Source: Stictocephala bisonia
Taxonomy: Eukaryota > Arthropoda > Insecta > Hemiptera > Membracidae
Assembly (NCBI GenBank): GCA_035578905.1
Contig: JAQJVL010000247.1
Location: 974,972 to 1,038,971 of the forward strand
Length of the DNA stretch: 64,000 nucleotides
Direction of reading: 5' to 3'
The position numbers were made by a program, and so were the translations under genes. The notes under the pieces are model-generated. The model saw nothing but the letters and a program-made list of their open reading frames with translations. It made no database searches and was not told where the DNA came from. Positions 49,395 through 61,206 of this stretch are shown here, one piece after another; within the stretch, counting starts at the first letter, position 1, and each line of letters opens with the position of its first letter.

Positions 49395-49590
49395 ACATTT
49401 TGAAATGGTGTTTGTGTACGAGACATTTCAACGTTTGAGTTGGTGTTTGTGTAAAACACGTTAAAGTTTCAAATGGCGTTTGTTTAAGACACATATCATA
49501 GTCTCAGTTGGTGTTTGTGTAAGATACATATCAACGTTTTACTTGGCATCTGTGTAAGACACATCAAAGTTTCAAGTAGTGTTTGTGTAA
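49395..49590. repeat. Diverged tandem repeat, about 41 bp, five units
   Basis: The unit core is GTTGGTGTTTGTGTAAGACA followed by CATATCAAAGTTTCA. Confidence 0.8.
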
Positions 49591-52126
49591 GGTAACAGCA
49601 TTAACATAAGTTGTATGTGCAAGGTATTGAATAAAACTTTATATGGTGCTTGCTTAAGGTGTGTGTTGTCCAATAAGTGGAGTTGGAGTAGAAAGCATGA
49701 TCACGGCGTCTATACGAGTATATTGTAGATAATACGTAGGCAAGGCTTACTGATTTTTGATGAACGTTCAATATCTCCCTAATATCGCACTTACCCAAAG
49801 GTGTACCAAAATAAATAATTTAATTTAAGTAAATAGTTTTTTAATTATTTCATTTAAGAATTTACAAAATAGGCAACACTACTCTTCAATGGTAGGTCAA
49901 CCTTTCTCCAGAATTTAAATTTCTACAGTTTGAAATGTATGACATCATCTAAAGTGTTGTAAAAATACCATAAGGGCATACCCAAAAGGGGGAATAAACC
50001 ACAACAAATAAATAATAAGCATAATAAATATAGTTTTTTTCAGCCTGTATACGTCATGTAAACAAAAACTCTCCAAACCTGAATATTCTACAGGCGAGAA
50101 GAAGATATAGCTACACAGTAAAAGTTTTGTGTAGCAAAAGGGTTTATGAGGACATAGAACTAAAGAGTTTAATCGGCCATCACACAAATTGACGATATAT
50201 ATTCACTGGCCGATAAAACAGCTTGTTAGCTGGTTTTGTAGCCAGTTACTCAGCGCAACGCGACTTTTTACTGTTGCAATCTCCGTATTTCTAAATAGCC
50301 TTCTACTACATAAGCATTTTCTGACATAAAACGTGTTTTTACTTAGTCACGTAACCTCGATCACAGTACATTATTTACTGTGCTAAAAGTATGGTAAATG
50401 GGCTAACATCATTTTCCCATTAGAGGCATACACTTCACAAATTTAAATATAAATGTAAATTTTAAAACCGTTTCATTTATCACTGTGCCTTGTATAAAGT
50501 GTATCTAACTGCTAGACAGCTGATGTAAAACATGTTTCCAGAGTTATCTGTATATGTATTAAATCCGACTTCAGTAATAGATGGGTTTTATTTGTTACTA
50601 ATGTATTAGAATATGCACATATGTATGGTTGGTTTTATATGTCCTTGCTAATACATGATATTGTGAGTTAACATTTTTGCAAATGACCTATTTTTTTACT
50701 GCATCTTGGGTCTAACATTATCTTAGTCTTATGCTGCAATTGTACACTTGCATTGACGCACCCACCCTTCCAGACACGTACAGTAATATTGACATATTCA
50801 AACACAAATTAAATAAAAGTTATAAAGTATTTCTATGAATGAAACAATATTAATAAGATCAAGGTGGTAGGTCTTGATAAGAATTAAATAGCAAACTGGA
50901 AGAGATCATCTGCTAATTGTATAATTTTACAAAGTGTGTTTTTTACATGATAGCATTAAAAACAATTGGAATTAATTTAATAATATTTCTAATCTATTTA
51001 AAATATTGATCTTAATAAGTAATTGACGAACTATTAATTGAACCCTTTCATTTGCATCATTATTATTGCATATGATTAAAAATGTATAATGTTTACCGTC
51101 TTAAAATTGCGTTTTAACGGTAAAACCAATAATATAATATAATATAAAAATATTTTAAATACATAATTTGTATAGAAATCCTGCAGGATGACACCAACTA
51201 ACCAAACTATGTTACCATTGATTAATTATTTTTATATTTTAGCAATTATATTAAGCATTATTAATAAAGAGTATTTCCTTAGAGTTTCTTGAATGGAAGT
51301 AAACGTGTCTAAAATTTGCAACATACAAAAACGTGGGCTTGAATTTTACGATGAGTATTATTAAATAGATTAATTGAATTCACAGAGAATTTTTTCCCCA
51401 AAAGATCGTTCCTTGTTTTTATTGGTAAAAAAGTGAAAACAAAGTCAAATATTTACTAATGATTACAAAACTATACTTATAAATCCTATTTTACTTAGGC
51501 CATGTTATTTTTAGTCTGTCACCGATAATAATACATTTTTGGTACTTTTTTAAACCTAAATTAGCGTAAAAAAAGTTCGAAATATACTTCATGTCCAGGA
51601 ATATCACGTAAATAATTCCATAGGTAGAACATACAGTATTTTATATACCAGTGGTAAGGACTGACTATGTAAACGTTTATATTGATATGTGGACTAAAAT
51701 TAATACAATACTGACATACACACTGTATCGTGTATACATTATTGAATATATTTGATTTTCAAATGGTTTATATTATGGAAAATAACTGCCTGAAAAATGA
51801 TTTTATAATTTTCTTTAGATACATTGATATCGTCATTTACGATTTTTTTAAATCATAAAAATGTTAACAAAAAGTCGTTGGAAGTGGTGGTTTGTATAGA
51901 ATATGTTTATAAAAGAACTGTCCAGAAAATAAAAAAAAAAAAAAACAAACAGAACCTAATTATATCTTTGTAAGAAACAGCCCTGCCTTATATTAGCAAA
52001 AGAACTTTCCCAACATTTGCTTTCGGTATGTTCAGCGACCTAAAAAGGACTTAATGAAAGATATTCGTGCTTTAAATATTTTAATTGGAATTGTGAAAGA
52101 CATAATTTAATTTTGTCTTGTCCCAG
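49591..52126. other. AT-rich DNA, no gene
   Basis: At 50762-50790 a single GACACGTACAGTAATATTGA relates to the motif arrays at 39320 and 45041. ORFs at 49601-49798 (-) and 49945-50187 (-) have no recognisable domain. Confidence 0.5.
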
Positions 52127-52219
52127 TGATTCCGAGCTCTTACAGCAGCATTGTCAACAAACGAAACCGCCGCCAGGTCTCACAGACACTAACGACGCAG
52201 AAAAGGACGTTTAAAAATT
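52127..52219 (+). other. Possible terminal exon (weak)
   Basis: A good acceptor (TTTTGTCTTGTCCCAG) ends at 52126. With one base of phase the frame reads DSELLQQHCQQTKPPPGLTD then TNDAEKDV and a stop, a plausible hydrophilic C-terminus. The segment is GC-richer than its flanks. No upstream exon is identified. The other frame gives the 73-codon ORF 52126-52347, which runs into AT-rich DNA. Confidence 0.25.
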
Positions 52220-53165
52220 ATGTTTTATGTACGTACATTATACTTATCAGCTCTATTTTTTTACTTTCTTTCATATGCGTTAGCATAAAGTATTGTGATC
52301 GTAAAAAAAGAAAAATGATTACAAGTTGGTCTAAAAATCAATTTTAGGGTCTCCTGAACCCAAAAAAGTGTTTTTTTCGAAAATCATTTTTGGTGTCTGT
52401 CCGTATGTGTGTCTGTGTGTATGTGAATTTCGCTGGAGAAAAAACACATGGATCAATTTTTATGAAATTTGGAATGTAGGTGTATTTAGCCAATATCTAC
52501 AGACCATTTTTTCATTTTGTTGAAGTTTTTTTATGAGCAAAAAACATACAACAATTTAATTTTCTCAAAACCTGCTCTAAAGATTTTGATTAAATGTTCA
52601 GAAAAGATGTGAATTGCAATTTAAAATATTTTAGTTAAAACTGAACGTCTCTAGCTTGACTAGTTTTTTAGTTATGGTAAAAAACATATTTGGGAATCAA
52701 ACTGGTAATTTTCAAAGTTTTTATTTTTTAGTGTTTAATATGGGAGAATGATTGTGCCAATTATTGGAACTTTTTTTAAGTTTATTTTTAAAGTTTGTAA
52801 AGATATTTTATTTTTAAATAAATTATAAAAAATAAAAGTGCATATCATTAATGTAGATTTTCTCTTAGTATAAACGAAAAAGATAAAATAAGAGACAGTG
52901 ACTTTATATAGCATCCAATCTGCATGTTCATAACGGTTGGGACAACTTAATATGGAGCGCAGCTGTACAGCAACATCCCTATACCATATGACAGTGGTCA
53001 TTACCATATGAATAAGGTTATCAATAGACTGGTGCAGACGTCGGTAGAATAACATAGCACAATTGATGAGATATGTAACAAAACATTACGAAAAGATAAA
53101 GAAAGAGGAAAATGACCATACAACATGATTATTCATTGCTAATCGTAGAGACACGGGTGAATATA
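52220..53165. other. AT-rich DNA, nothing certain
   Basis: 52360-52510 (GTCTGTCCGTATGTGTGTCT, then AATTTTTATGAAATTTGGAA) has the look of a common insect dispersed repeat, but there is no second copy in the window. The 106-codon minus ORF at 52735-53055 shows no domain. Confidence 0.4.
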
Positions 53166-53560
53166 AGTGTTGAGGGGATTGTAGGTTTAAGCTCGGATCT
53201 CTTAATACTGACACGGTGGCCACTCAATGGTTGCCATTAACGTGGACACTACTAGATAAATCTGGAGTGTCCATGTTGGATGGTAGTCAATGTTGTGTAG
53301 GGAAGAGAACTGAGTGTCGGACTTGTCAGTTAGCTGAAAATCAGACCAAAACTACGTGGTTCGGATTCCACGTGAAGCTGTAGATCCCATAGTTGCCATG
53401 GCTATTGGGCTATTATTAAATAAATAGTCCTTTCAGAGTTAAGTCGAACTCAGATGGTAACAATAACTACACTCGATCATCTCCACACATCACACTCATT
53501 CACTCCTCATATTCGCCCATATCTCTACGATCGGTGTCTAAGAAATGAATATTAATAAAA
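53166..53560 (+). repeat. SINE family B, copy 2 (5' end decayed)
   Basis: Body TCTTAATACTGACACGGTGG, GTCCATGTTGGATGG and GGATTCCACGTGAAGCTG. The tail carries the domain shared with family A: GGTAACAATAACTACACTCG, then ATATCTCTACGATCGGTGTC. Confidence 0.85.
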
Positions 53561-53611
53561 GTGAATGTATATGTTTTGAGTGTAGACGTTGAATTATTAC
53601 CGTATTTTAAT

Positions 53612-54350
53612 TTAAAAACTATTTTACTCGGTCAATAAAGATAACTATTTTCCTCGGTTAGTGAAGATAACTATTTTACTCGGTCAATGAAGATAACTAT
53701 TTTACTCGGTCAATGAAGATAACTATTTTACTCGGTCAATGAAGATAACTGTTTTACTCAGTCAATGAAGATAACTATTTTACTCGGTCAATGAAGATAG
53801 CTATTTTACTCGGTCAATGAAGATAACTATTTTACTCGGTCAATCAAGATAACTATTTTACTCGGTCAATGAAGATAACCATTTTACTCGGTCAATGAAG
53901 ATAACTGTTTTACTCAGTCAATGAAGATAACTATTTTACTCGGTCAATGAAGATAACTGTTTTACTCAGTCAATGAAGATAACTGTTTTACTCAGTCAAT
54001 GAAGATAACTTTTTACTCGGTCAATGAAGATAACCATTTTACTCGGTCAATGAAGATAACCATTTTACTCGGTCAATGAAGATAACTATTTTACTCGGTC
54101 AATGAAGATAACTATTTTACTCGGCCAATGAAGATAACTATTTTACTCGGTCAATGAAGATAACCATTTTACTCGGTCAATGAAGATAACTATTTTACTC
54201 GGTCAATGAAGATAACTATTTTACTCGGTCAATGAAGATAACCATTTTACTCGGTCAATGAAGATAACTATTTTACTCGGTCAATGAAGATAACTATTTT
54301 ACTCGGTCAATGAAGATAACTATTTTACTCGGCCAATGAAGATAGCTATT
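53612..54350. repeat. 26-bp minisatellite, about 28 units
   Basis: The unit is TATTTTACTCGGTCAATGAA plus GATAAC. Variants (ACTGTTTTACTCAG, AACCATTTTACTCG) recur in groups, showing block duplication. Confidence 0.97.
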
Positions 54351-55035
54351 TTATAAGGTCCAGCACTGGTTCAATAATCTCTGAACGATTATAGATAAAG
54401 AAATAAATTTTTAAAATGTTTACTGCACTTCTTTACTTACTGAAGAAACCATCATTTTTCTGTCATGTCAGAGGGGCGGCCCGGAAGAAGTCAGATGATA
54501 TACTTAAATGAGAGCATAGGTCAAATATTACATCAAAAGATCTAGACATTAGTAAAACACAGTGCCACAATTTTAACATTTAAAAACTTACAATGTAGGT
54601 TCTGCTATAGACGGTTTAAATAAAGTGAACTAATTATATAATTACATTTAATATAATGTATTTTATATAATTGTTTTAAAAAACCCTTTAACTTTTTTTC
54701 TCTGTTTAAGTTGGGGAAGTTATACATGTAAAAGCATACTGTAACTAAGAAATATTTTCTTGGTGTAATTACTATCTCTTCAAATCCAACTGAGGATAGT
54801 TCACGAGGAGTTCAACAACAATATTAAACATATAATTATACAGGTACATTGGTATTGACCTGTACATACATACATACAGGTCAAGATGTATATTATTTTA
54901 AAAGGGTTGTCTAGCACAACTGAATACCAAAAATGTCATTTAAAAAGTTTGATCTAATATGAAATGGTAGATCTTCAAAGGGTTTACTTTGTCGTTGAAA
55001 GACATTTCACAGTAATAGTGGCCACAATTTAAGCG
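54351..55035. other. AT-rich DNA, nothing recognised
   Basis: No gene or repeat copy seen, apart from a short CATACATACATACA run at 54866. Confidence 0.5.
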
Positions 55036-55039
55036 CACT

Positions 55040-56625
55040 AACAAGTCAAACCGAGTAAACATACTTCAACAAACACACTACAATACACCCAGTGGATTCT
55101 GTTTGTGTTCCCAGTTGGTTGTGTTAAGGCAGTCAAGTGCAATGTACAGGGTAGTTGGGCAAACATACTTCAACAAACACACTACAATTCACCGATTGAA
55201 TGCTATTTGTGTTGTCAGTTGGTTGTATGAAGGCAGTCACGTGCATTGTACAGGGTAACCTGTCAAACATACTTCAACAAACACACTACAATACACCGAG
55301 TGGATGCTATTTGTGTTGTCAGTTGGTTGTATGAAGGCAGTCACGTGCATTGTACAGGGTAACCTGTCAAACATACTTCAACAAACACACTACAATACAC
55401 CGAGTGGATGCTGTTTGTGTTCCCAGTTGGTTGTGTGAAGGCAGTCACGTGCATTGTACAGGGTAACCTGTCAAACATACTTCAACAAACACACTACAAT
55501 ACACCCAGTGGATTCTGTTTGTGTTCCCAGTTGGTTGTGTGAAGGCAGTCAAGTGCAATGTACAGGGTAGTTGGGCAAACATACTTCAACAAACACACTA
55601 CAATTCACCGATTGAATGCTTTTTGTGTTGTCAGTTGGTTGTGTAAAGGCAGTCAAGTGCAGTGTACAGGGTATTTGGGCAAACATACTTCAACAAACAC
55701 ACTACAATACACCGAGTGGATGCTATTTGTGTTGTCAGTTGGTTGTATGAAGGCAGTCACGTGCATTGTACAGGGTAACCTGTCAAACATACTTCAACAA
55801 ACACACTACAATACACCGAGTGGATGCTGTTTGTGTTCCCAGTTGGTTGTGTGAAGGCAGTCACGTGCATTGTACAGGGTAACCTGTCAAACATACTTCA
55901 ACAAACACACTACAATACACCGAGTGGATGCTATTTGTGTTGTCAGTTGGTTGTATGAAGGCAGTCACGTGCATTTTACAGGATAACCTGTCAAACATAC
56001 TTCAACAAACACACTACAATACACCCAGTGGATTCTGTTTGTGTTCCCAGTTGGTTGTGTTAAGGCAGTCAAGTGCAATGTACAGGGTAGTTGGGCAAAC
56101 ATACTTCAACAAACACACTACAATTCACCGATTGAATGCTTTTTGTGTTGTCAGTTGGTTGTGTAAAGGCAGTCAAGTGCAGTGTACAGGGTATTTGGGC
56201 AAACATACTTCAACAAACACACTACAATACACCGAGTGGATGCTGTTTGTGTTGTCAGTTGGTTATGTAAAGGCAGTCAAGTGCAATGTACAGGGTAACC
56301 TGTCAAACATACTTCAACAAACACACTACAATACACCGAGTGGATGCTATTTGTGTTGTCAGTTGGTTGTATGAAGGCAGTCACGTGCATTGTACAGGGT
56401 AACCTGTCAAACATACTTCAACAAACACACTACAATACACCGAGTGGATGCTGTTTGTGTTGCCATTTGGTTGTGTGAAGGCAGTCAATTGCAATGTACA
56501 GGGTAATTTGTCAAACATACTTCAACAAACACACTACAATACACCGAGTGGATGCTGTTTGTGTTGTCAGTTGGTTATGTAAAGGCAGTCAAGTTCAATG
56601 TACTGAGTAACCAGGCAAACGTGTG
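55040..56625. repeat. 104-bp satellite array, about 15 monomers
   Basis: Each monomer contains ACATACTTCAACAAACACAC, a variable segment (CCGAGTGGATGC, CCGATTGAATGC or CCCAGTGGATTC), TTTGTGTT(GT/CC)CAGTTGG and TGTACAGGGTA. Many carry the E-box palindrome CACGTG. Monomer types recur in an ordered pattern (see findings). Because three monomers equal 312 bp, long ORFs of 98 and 148 codons arise; they are artefacts. Confidence 0.97.
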
Positions 56626-57283
56626 GTTTCCGGTAGACACAAAGCATAACTTCACACAGTACGTTGTTTGATATACCAAACAAAAAATTTAAATTCCACA
56701 ATTTTAAATCAACAAATAAACCACACGACGTTAGTTTGGTAGAAATAAAATCCGTTGAGGTTGGTAAATATGCTTCATGAACAAAAGTTGTTCTTTGTCG
56801 TATATTTTATTGTTCCTCTTAGTGAAAGAGTACCAAGTTTTGACTATTGTTTCAGGATCAAATAAACATACCGCTGTGATTAAACAAATCACAGTTTGCT
56901 TGCATTTTTAACAACAAATGAATATAATTTCTCTCGTGATAATGAAATGTAATTAAGGGGCTACATTCACTGTTTTCATCTCTCGTAGAGTGATATTAAG
57001 TCTTGCCGTTTTGACAGTTTATTACTGACTTGTCATAACCACGTTGATATAACACTCAGAACATGCCAAGTTCAAACTTGTAGCAAACTTAGGAATGAAC
57101 TTAGATTTGTAACTCCGGTTGTGATGAGTGTCAGTGAGCACTAATGAGAAAATGTTCCGTACGGTTAAAGATGTTGGGATAAATTACTTAAGCATTAAAA
57201 TTTATATGAATGGAGGAGTTATAATAAAATTTGTATGGGTAAATACTCTTTTAAGTTTCTATAAAAATGAAAACATCAATATA
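56626..57283. other. AT-rich DNA, nothing recognised
   Basis: A 72-codon ORF runs into the following SINE and is not supported. Confidence 0.45.
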
Positions 57284-57690
57284 TCACTAGTGGCGCAGTG
57301 CCGTAAACCAACTACTTGGGGGGGAAAAAGTGTTGTTGAGATTTAAGGCGATAGGCTTTATACTCAGTCCTATAAATAATGACACGGCAGCCGCTCAATA
57401 GTTTCCATCGATGTAGACACTACAGGGTTCGGATGTTGTGTAGGGAATATAATTTAGTAGCTGGCTAATCAACTAGCTGAAAATCATACCAATTCTACGT
57501 GGTTCAGATTCCACGTAAAGCTGACGGTCCCTTGGTTATTAAGTTATTAAAAAATCATTCTTTCTAAGGAACACTCGACCTTAGTTAGTAACAATGACTA
57601 CACTCGCTCATTTACACTCATTCGCGCCTCATATTTGGAGATACCTATACGATCTGCGTCATAATGATGAATGAGAATGTTTAATAAGAG
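57284..57690 (+). repeat. SINE family B, copy 3 (full length)
   Basis: Head TCACTAGTGGCGCAGTGCCG, then CTACTTGGGGGG and GATAGGCTTTATACTCAG. Body CGGCAGCCGCTCAATAGTTT and GATTCCACGTAAAGCTGACG. Tail TTTCTAAGGAACACTCGACC, then AACAATGACTACACTCGCTC, ending near GAATGTTTAATAAGAG. Confidence 0.85.
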
Positions 57691-58089
57691 GGTCTGTAAA
57701 TGAATAAAACAAGTTAGCCCCAATAAATGGTAATTTGGAATACCATGATTTTTATTTTCATTCAAACACAATAACAACAAATTTTAAGAAAAATAGGGTG
57801 TTAACTATGACAGCATTATTTTGCTACTAGTTTATCAAAATTTATCAAAATTTCTTTCGAACGTTCATTTTTATAAGTAGTACAGTCATAAATCGTACAA
57901 TCTTTCTACCTTGTTAGTATAAACTATTACTATAGTAAGTATTCAAATATTGCTGACTGACCTTTACAATTCTGAGAGGGACGGACTTTAACATTGATGG
58001 GACTTACAGATTTAACACCCATTTGGATTTAGAAGGTTTAACATGGACCCAGTATTTGTTTATGCGTCCATTTAAATTGGGATTCTCCA
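57691..58089. other. AT-rich DNA, nothing recognised
   Basis: No gene seen. Confidence 0.5.
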
Positions 58090-58640
58090 GTCCATAAACA
58101 TGAGTCATGATCTAATGGTGAGTGGTGTGTCAAAGAGTCATGCGACGTATGTCAAGTGGTGGTTGGGCTTGCTCATGATGCGTCTTGTTTCAATGGGTGA
58201 GTAAGAGAGTTGGTACGTGATGAGTCACGTGTCAAAGGGAGTTTATTCTAATGATGAGTCGTGTGTAAAGTATTGGAAGTTATGAGACGTATGACAAGTG
58301 GTTGGTGGCTTGCTTATGATGAGTCTTGTTTCAATAGGTAAGTAAGAGAGTTGGTACGTGATGAGTCACGTGTCAAATGGAGTTTATTCTAATGATGAGT
58401 CGTGTGTAAAGTATTGGAAGTTATGAGACGTATTTCAAGTGGTGGGTGGCTTGCTTATGATGAGTATTGTTTCAATGGGTAAGTAAGAGAGTTGGTATGT
58501 GATGAGTCACGTGTCAAAGGGAGTTTATTCTAATGATGAGTCGTGTGTAAAGTAGGGGAAGTTATGAGACGTATGTCAAGTGGTGGGTGGCTTGCTTATG
58601 ATGAGTATTGTTTCAATGGACAAGTAAGAGTTTTATATAA
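58090..58640. repeat. 141-bp tandem repeat, about 3.7 units
   Basis: GAGACGTATG...CAAGTGG recurs at 58142, 58284, 58425 and 58566. Each unit holds GTGATGAGTCACGTGTCAAA, in which an AP-1 consensus (TGAGTCA) overlaps an E-box (CACGTG). Confidence 0.93.
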
Positions 58641-58888
58641 ATAAATAAATCACATGTATATCATCCACACACGGACTGTAAACCGTTCAAATCAATTTCT
58701 ATTCCGTACTACTGAAATAACTTTTAACTAAAGCCAATGTGCAAGTTTATATGTATTTAGCTATGAAAGTGTCTAATTTATTTTACTATAAATTAACATT
58801 AAATCCACGGTTGAAAGTCAGAAACATACATCCATAGTCAACGTGTTTAAATAGATCACATATAGTAATATAACAACTTTATTTCAAG

Positions 58889-59079
58889 TGTCATTCATGT
58901 GTTGTTTGATGCCTGAAACGCTTTATCTAAACTTTAAGACCTTGTCAAATACGGCAAGTGCTGAAGAAGATAATCACAATGATCCTTTTGTCATCGCGTC
59001 AGCTGCTGAGCAAAGCTCAGGTTTAATGTCACAAGCCTTTAAGATAATTACTGGTTGGGAAGTTTTAACTACAGCGAAG
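58889..59079 (+). other. Possible internal exon (weak)
   Basis: An acceptor-like CTTTATTTCAAG ends at 58888, and a weak donor CGAAG|GTTAAT follows at about 59080. The frame reads FKTLSNTASAEEDNHNDPF then VIASAAEQSSGLMSQAFKII and TGWEVLTTAK, of protein-like composition. No family is recognised. The downstream sequence is tandemly duplicated (59101-59264). Confidence 0.28.
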
Positions 59080-59100
59080 GTTAATATATTTATAATTTAT

Positions 59101-59264
59101 ATATTTCTTTCCTGTTGATACTGCTTTAATGCTTACTAAGCAGATAGTTGTTGTTGATCAAAGATAAATAATATATTTTATAATATTTCTTTCCTGTTGA
59201 TACTGCTTTAATGCTTACTAAGCAGATAGTTGTTGTTGATCAAAGATAAATAATATATTTTATA
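59101..59264. repeat. 82-bp direct tandem duplication (two units)
   Basis: ATATTTCTTTCCTGTTGATA...GATAAATAATATATTT at 59101 is repeated almost exactly at 59183. Confidence 0.95.
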
Positions 59265-60058
59265 ATCTATACACAGTAGAAACTTTAATTACACATCGTT
59301 TTCAGAGATTTATTTATAAATGTAAAAACTGTGAATGTTTAAAGCAAAGTTACAAATTACGTAAAGTTCAAAATTACATTTACATACAAAAATTCAAAGT
59401 TATATACAAGGTTGGTCACTAAGCAATTTACTCATCTAAATATACTTTTTTTACTCATAGGAAATAATTTTTTTACGTTATTTCATTCCAAATAGACATT
59501 TACTAGTAGGATTTCTCATCACCACCTTGTTTATTCATAGATATTCTCTAAAAGATTAAAACAAGACCGAAAAAAATATCAAAAATTATTTATAAATTTA
59601 TTAATTCTTTCATTTTAACATCATTTAACATAATGGCGGATGTTGGCCAGTATGTTAAATGATAGTTAAGTAATACATGAATCTTCAACTTAGTTCCAGG
59701 AGATCTTTCTCTTTAATTGCTTTTCTACTTTTTTCCTTTAACTACAAGCTAGGTTTCGTTACTGGGCAATAAAACGTCACCTTACGGTGGCTTCAATTTA
59801 CCGGCATAAACCAATTCCTTGTGTATAAACTCTAAATTTTAACATTTAGTTTTTTTTTTTTTTTAATACTGATCATCCACTTGATTTAAGGCAGTTTCCT
59901 ATACATTTTCATAGAACATATCACATTTTCAAATTAAATTGTTTCATATACTGAGTTAGTGGAAATAAAACTGAGCTAAGCCTTTTTCTGTTTTGAATTT
60001 CGTTTAGAGTTTTGTAACAATATATATTATTGTTATTGTTTAGCTGGCAATTTACAAC
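59265..60058. other. AT-rich DNA, nothing recognised
   Basis: No gene or repeat copy seen. Confidence 0.5.
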
Positions 60059-60365
60059 ACCAATGAAGTGTTAGAACTTAAGCGGCCGGTGTCATCCATA
60101 GAATCTACATTTTCCGGTGACAACCGCGTCAAGGTACTATCTACAATATTTACAAGATAACCAGACGTTTCGCTCATACTGTGATGTGGCATCCTCAGTG
60201 GTTTCCCTGCGACAGTCTTAGGCAGTCTGAGGCAGTCTCAGGGAAACCACTGAGGATGCCACATCACAGTATAGGCGAAACGTCTGGTCATCTTGTAAAT
60301 ATTGTAGATAGTACCTTGACGAGGTTGTCACCGGAAAATGTAGATTCTAGTTACCAATGAAGTGT
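60059..60365. mobile_element. Foldback insertion with hammerhead-like arms
   Basis: A direct repeat ACCAATGAAGTGT (60059-60071 and 60353-60365) encloses an inverted repeat from 60099 to about 60348. The arms are about 110-115 bp, nearly perfect and start TAGAATCTACATTTTCCGGT. Read outward on the plus strand, the right arm contains CACTGAGGATGCCACATCAC followed by AGTATAGGCGAAACGTCTGG. CTGAGGA with a downstream GCC...GGC stem and GAAAC matches the CUGANGA...GAAA core of hammerhead ribozymes, apart from one extra U. Such motifs are known in the terminal repeats of Penelope-like elements. No protein is encoded. The insertion is clear; the Penelope link is inference. Confidence 0.6.
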
Positions 60366-60915
60366 GTTTGAGGCTCTAACAAGTATTTTTTTACAATAAC
60401 TATAAACTTAGATTTTATTTATCAAAGAACTACAAGCTTACAAAAAAGTGTTTACTATTAATTTTTTGTATATAAACTTTTTCTAACTTCCCCTACTGTA
60501 TTTCATATTATAATATACATTTAATTGAATACAAATTATATTGTAGTACAAACATTTGTATCGCTAGGTGTAATTTGAAGTTAGCTGATCTTCAGTGTAC
60601 TATTGTGTACGTATAGAGTCGAGGTTGATTGTTGACCACACAACATCCTTTAGATCTCACTATAAACAACACATCAGTATACGTAATTGAGGGGATGTCA
60701 TAAATGGGGGGGGGGGGAAGTCAAGAGAAAGTATAATGATCGAAACGCTACTTTAGCGCTTCATGCAACTTGAGGGAGTGAAGAGGAACTCGGAAGTGGG
60801 TACACAACTTAGCAAGTACAGCAGACTTACTAAGTTTTGCAAAGGCTTACAACTCAAGGCAGATCAATAAGTATCATAGATTAGGAACTACCTCATAGTT
60901 GTTATAAAATACTGT
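60366..60915. other. AT-rich DNA with a G-run
   Basis: GGGGGGGGGGGG lies at about 60706. No gene is seen. Part of this could belong to the copia LTR if its border is farther left than I place it. Confidence 0.45.
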
Positions 60916-61170
60916 TGTTACAAGGTAATTAATAGAATAAAATTGAAAAGAACACTTGAACAATCTTCTATGATATGTATTAATGATTCAAAAAATAAAC
61001 TATATACTTCACATCAAGAAAATTAACTGCAACAGTTCCTTTTGTAAGAATAATAAACATGACAACAGAAAACATATGTAAAACAAAACAAAGACATACG
61101 AACTTTCATAAGGAAGTCTTTGACTACTAAAAATATAATAAATATAAATTAATAGTTATTATATGTAACA
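60916..61170 (-). repeat. Candidate 3' LTR of the copia element
   Basis: The inner border is firm: on the minus strand the polypurine tract GTAGGGGGAG (61171-61180) is followed directly by TGTTACATATAA. The outer border is chosen at TGTTACAAGG (60916, plus strand), because it makes the short inverted ends TGTTAC/GTAACA. The 5' LTR is outside the window, so the length of 255 bp is unconfirmed. Confidence 0.6.
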
Positions 61171-61206
61171 CTCCCCCTACTCAAGGCTTCCTTAGATTTC
61201 AAAGAA

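Noticed and set aside
52360..52510. GTCTGTCCGTATGTGTGTCT...ATGAAATTTGGAATGTAGG stretch as a named repeat
   Set aside because: It looks like a common insect dispersed sequence but I cannot name the family and there is no second copy in the window.
53612..54350. CRISPR-like regular repeats
   Set aside because: The 26-bp units are contiguous without unique spacers, and the DNA is eukaryotic.
55558..56374. 98- and 148-codon repetitive ORFs
   Set aside because: They exist only because the 104-bp monomer lacks stops in some phases; the frame changes at every unit.
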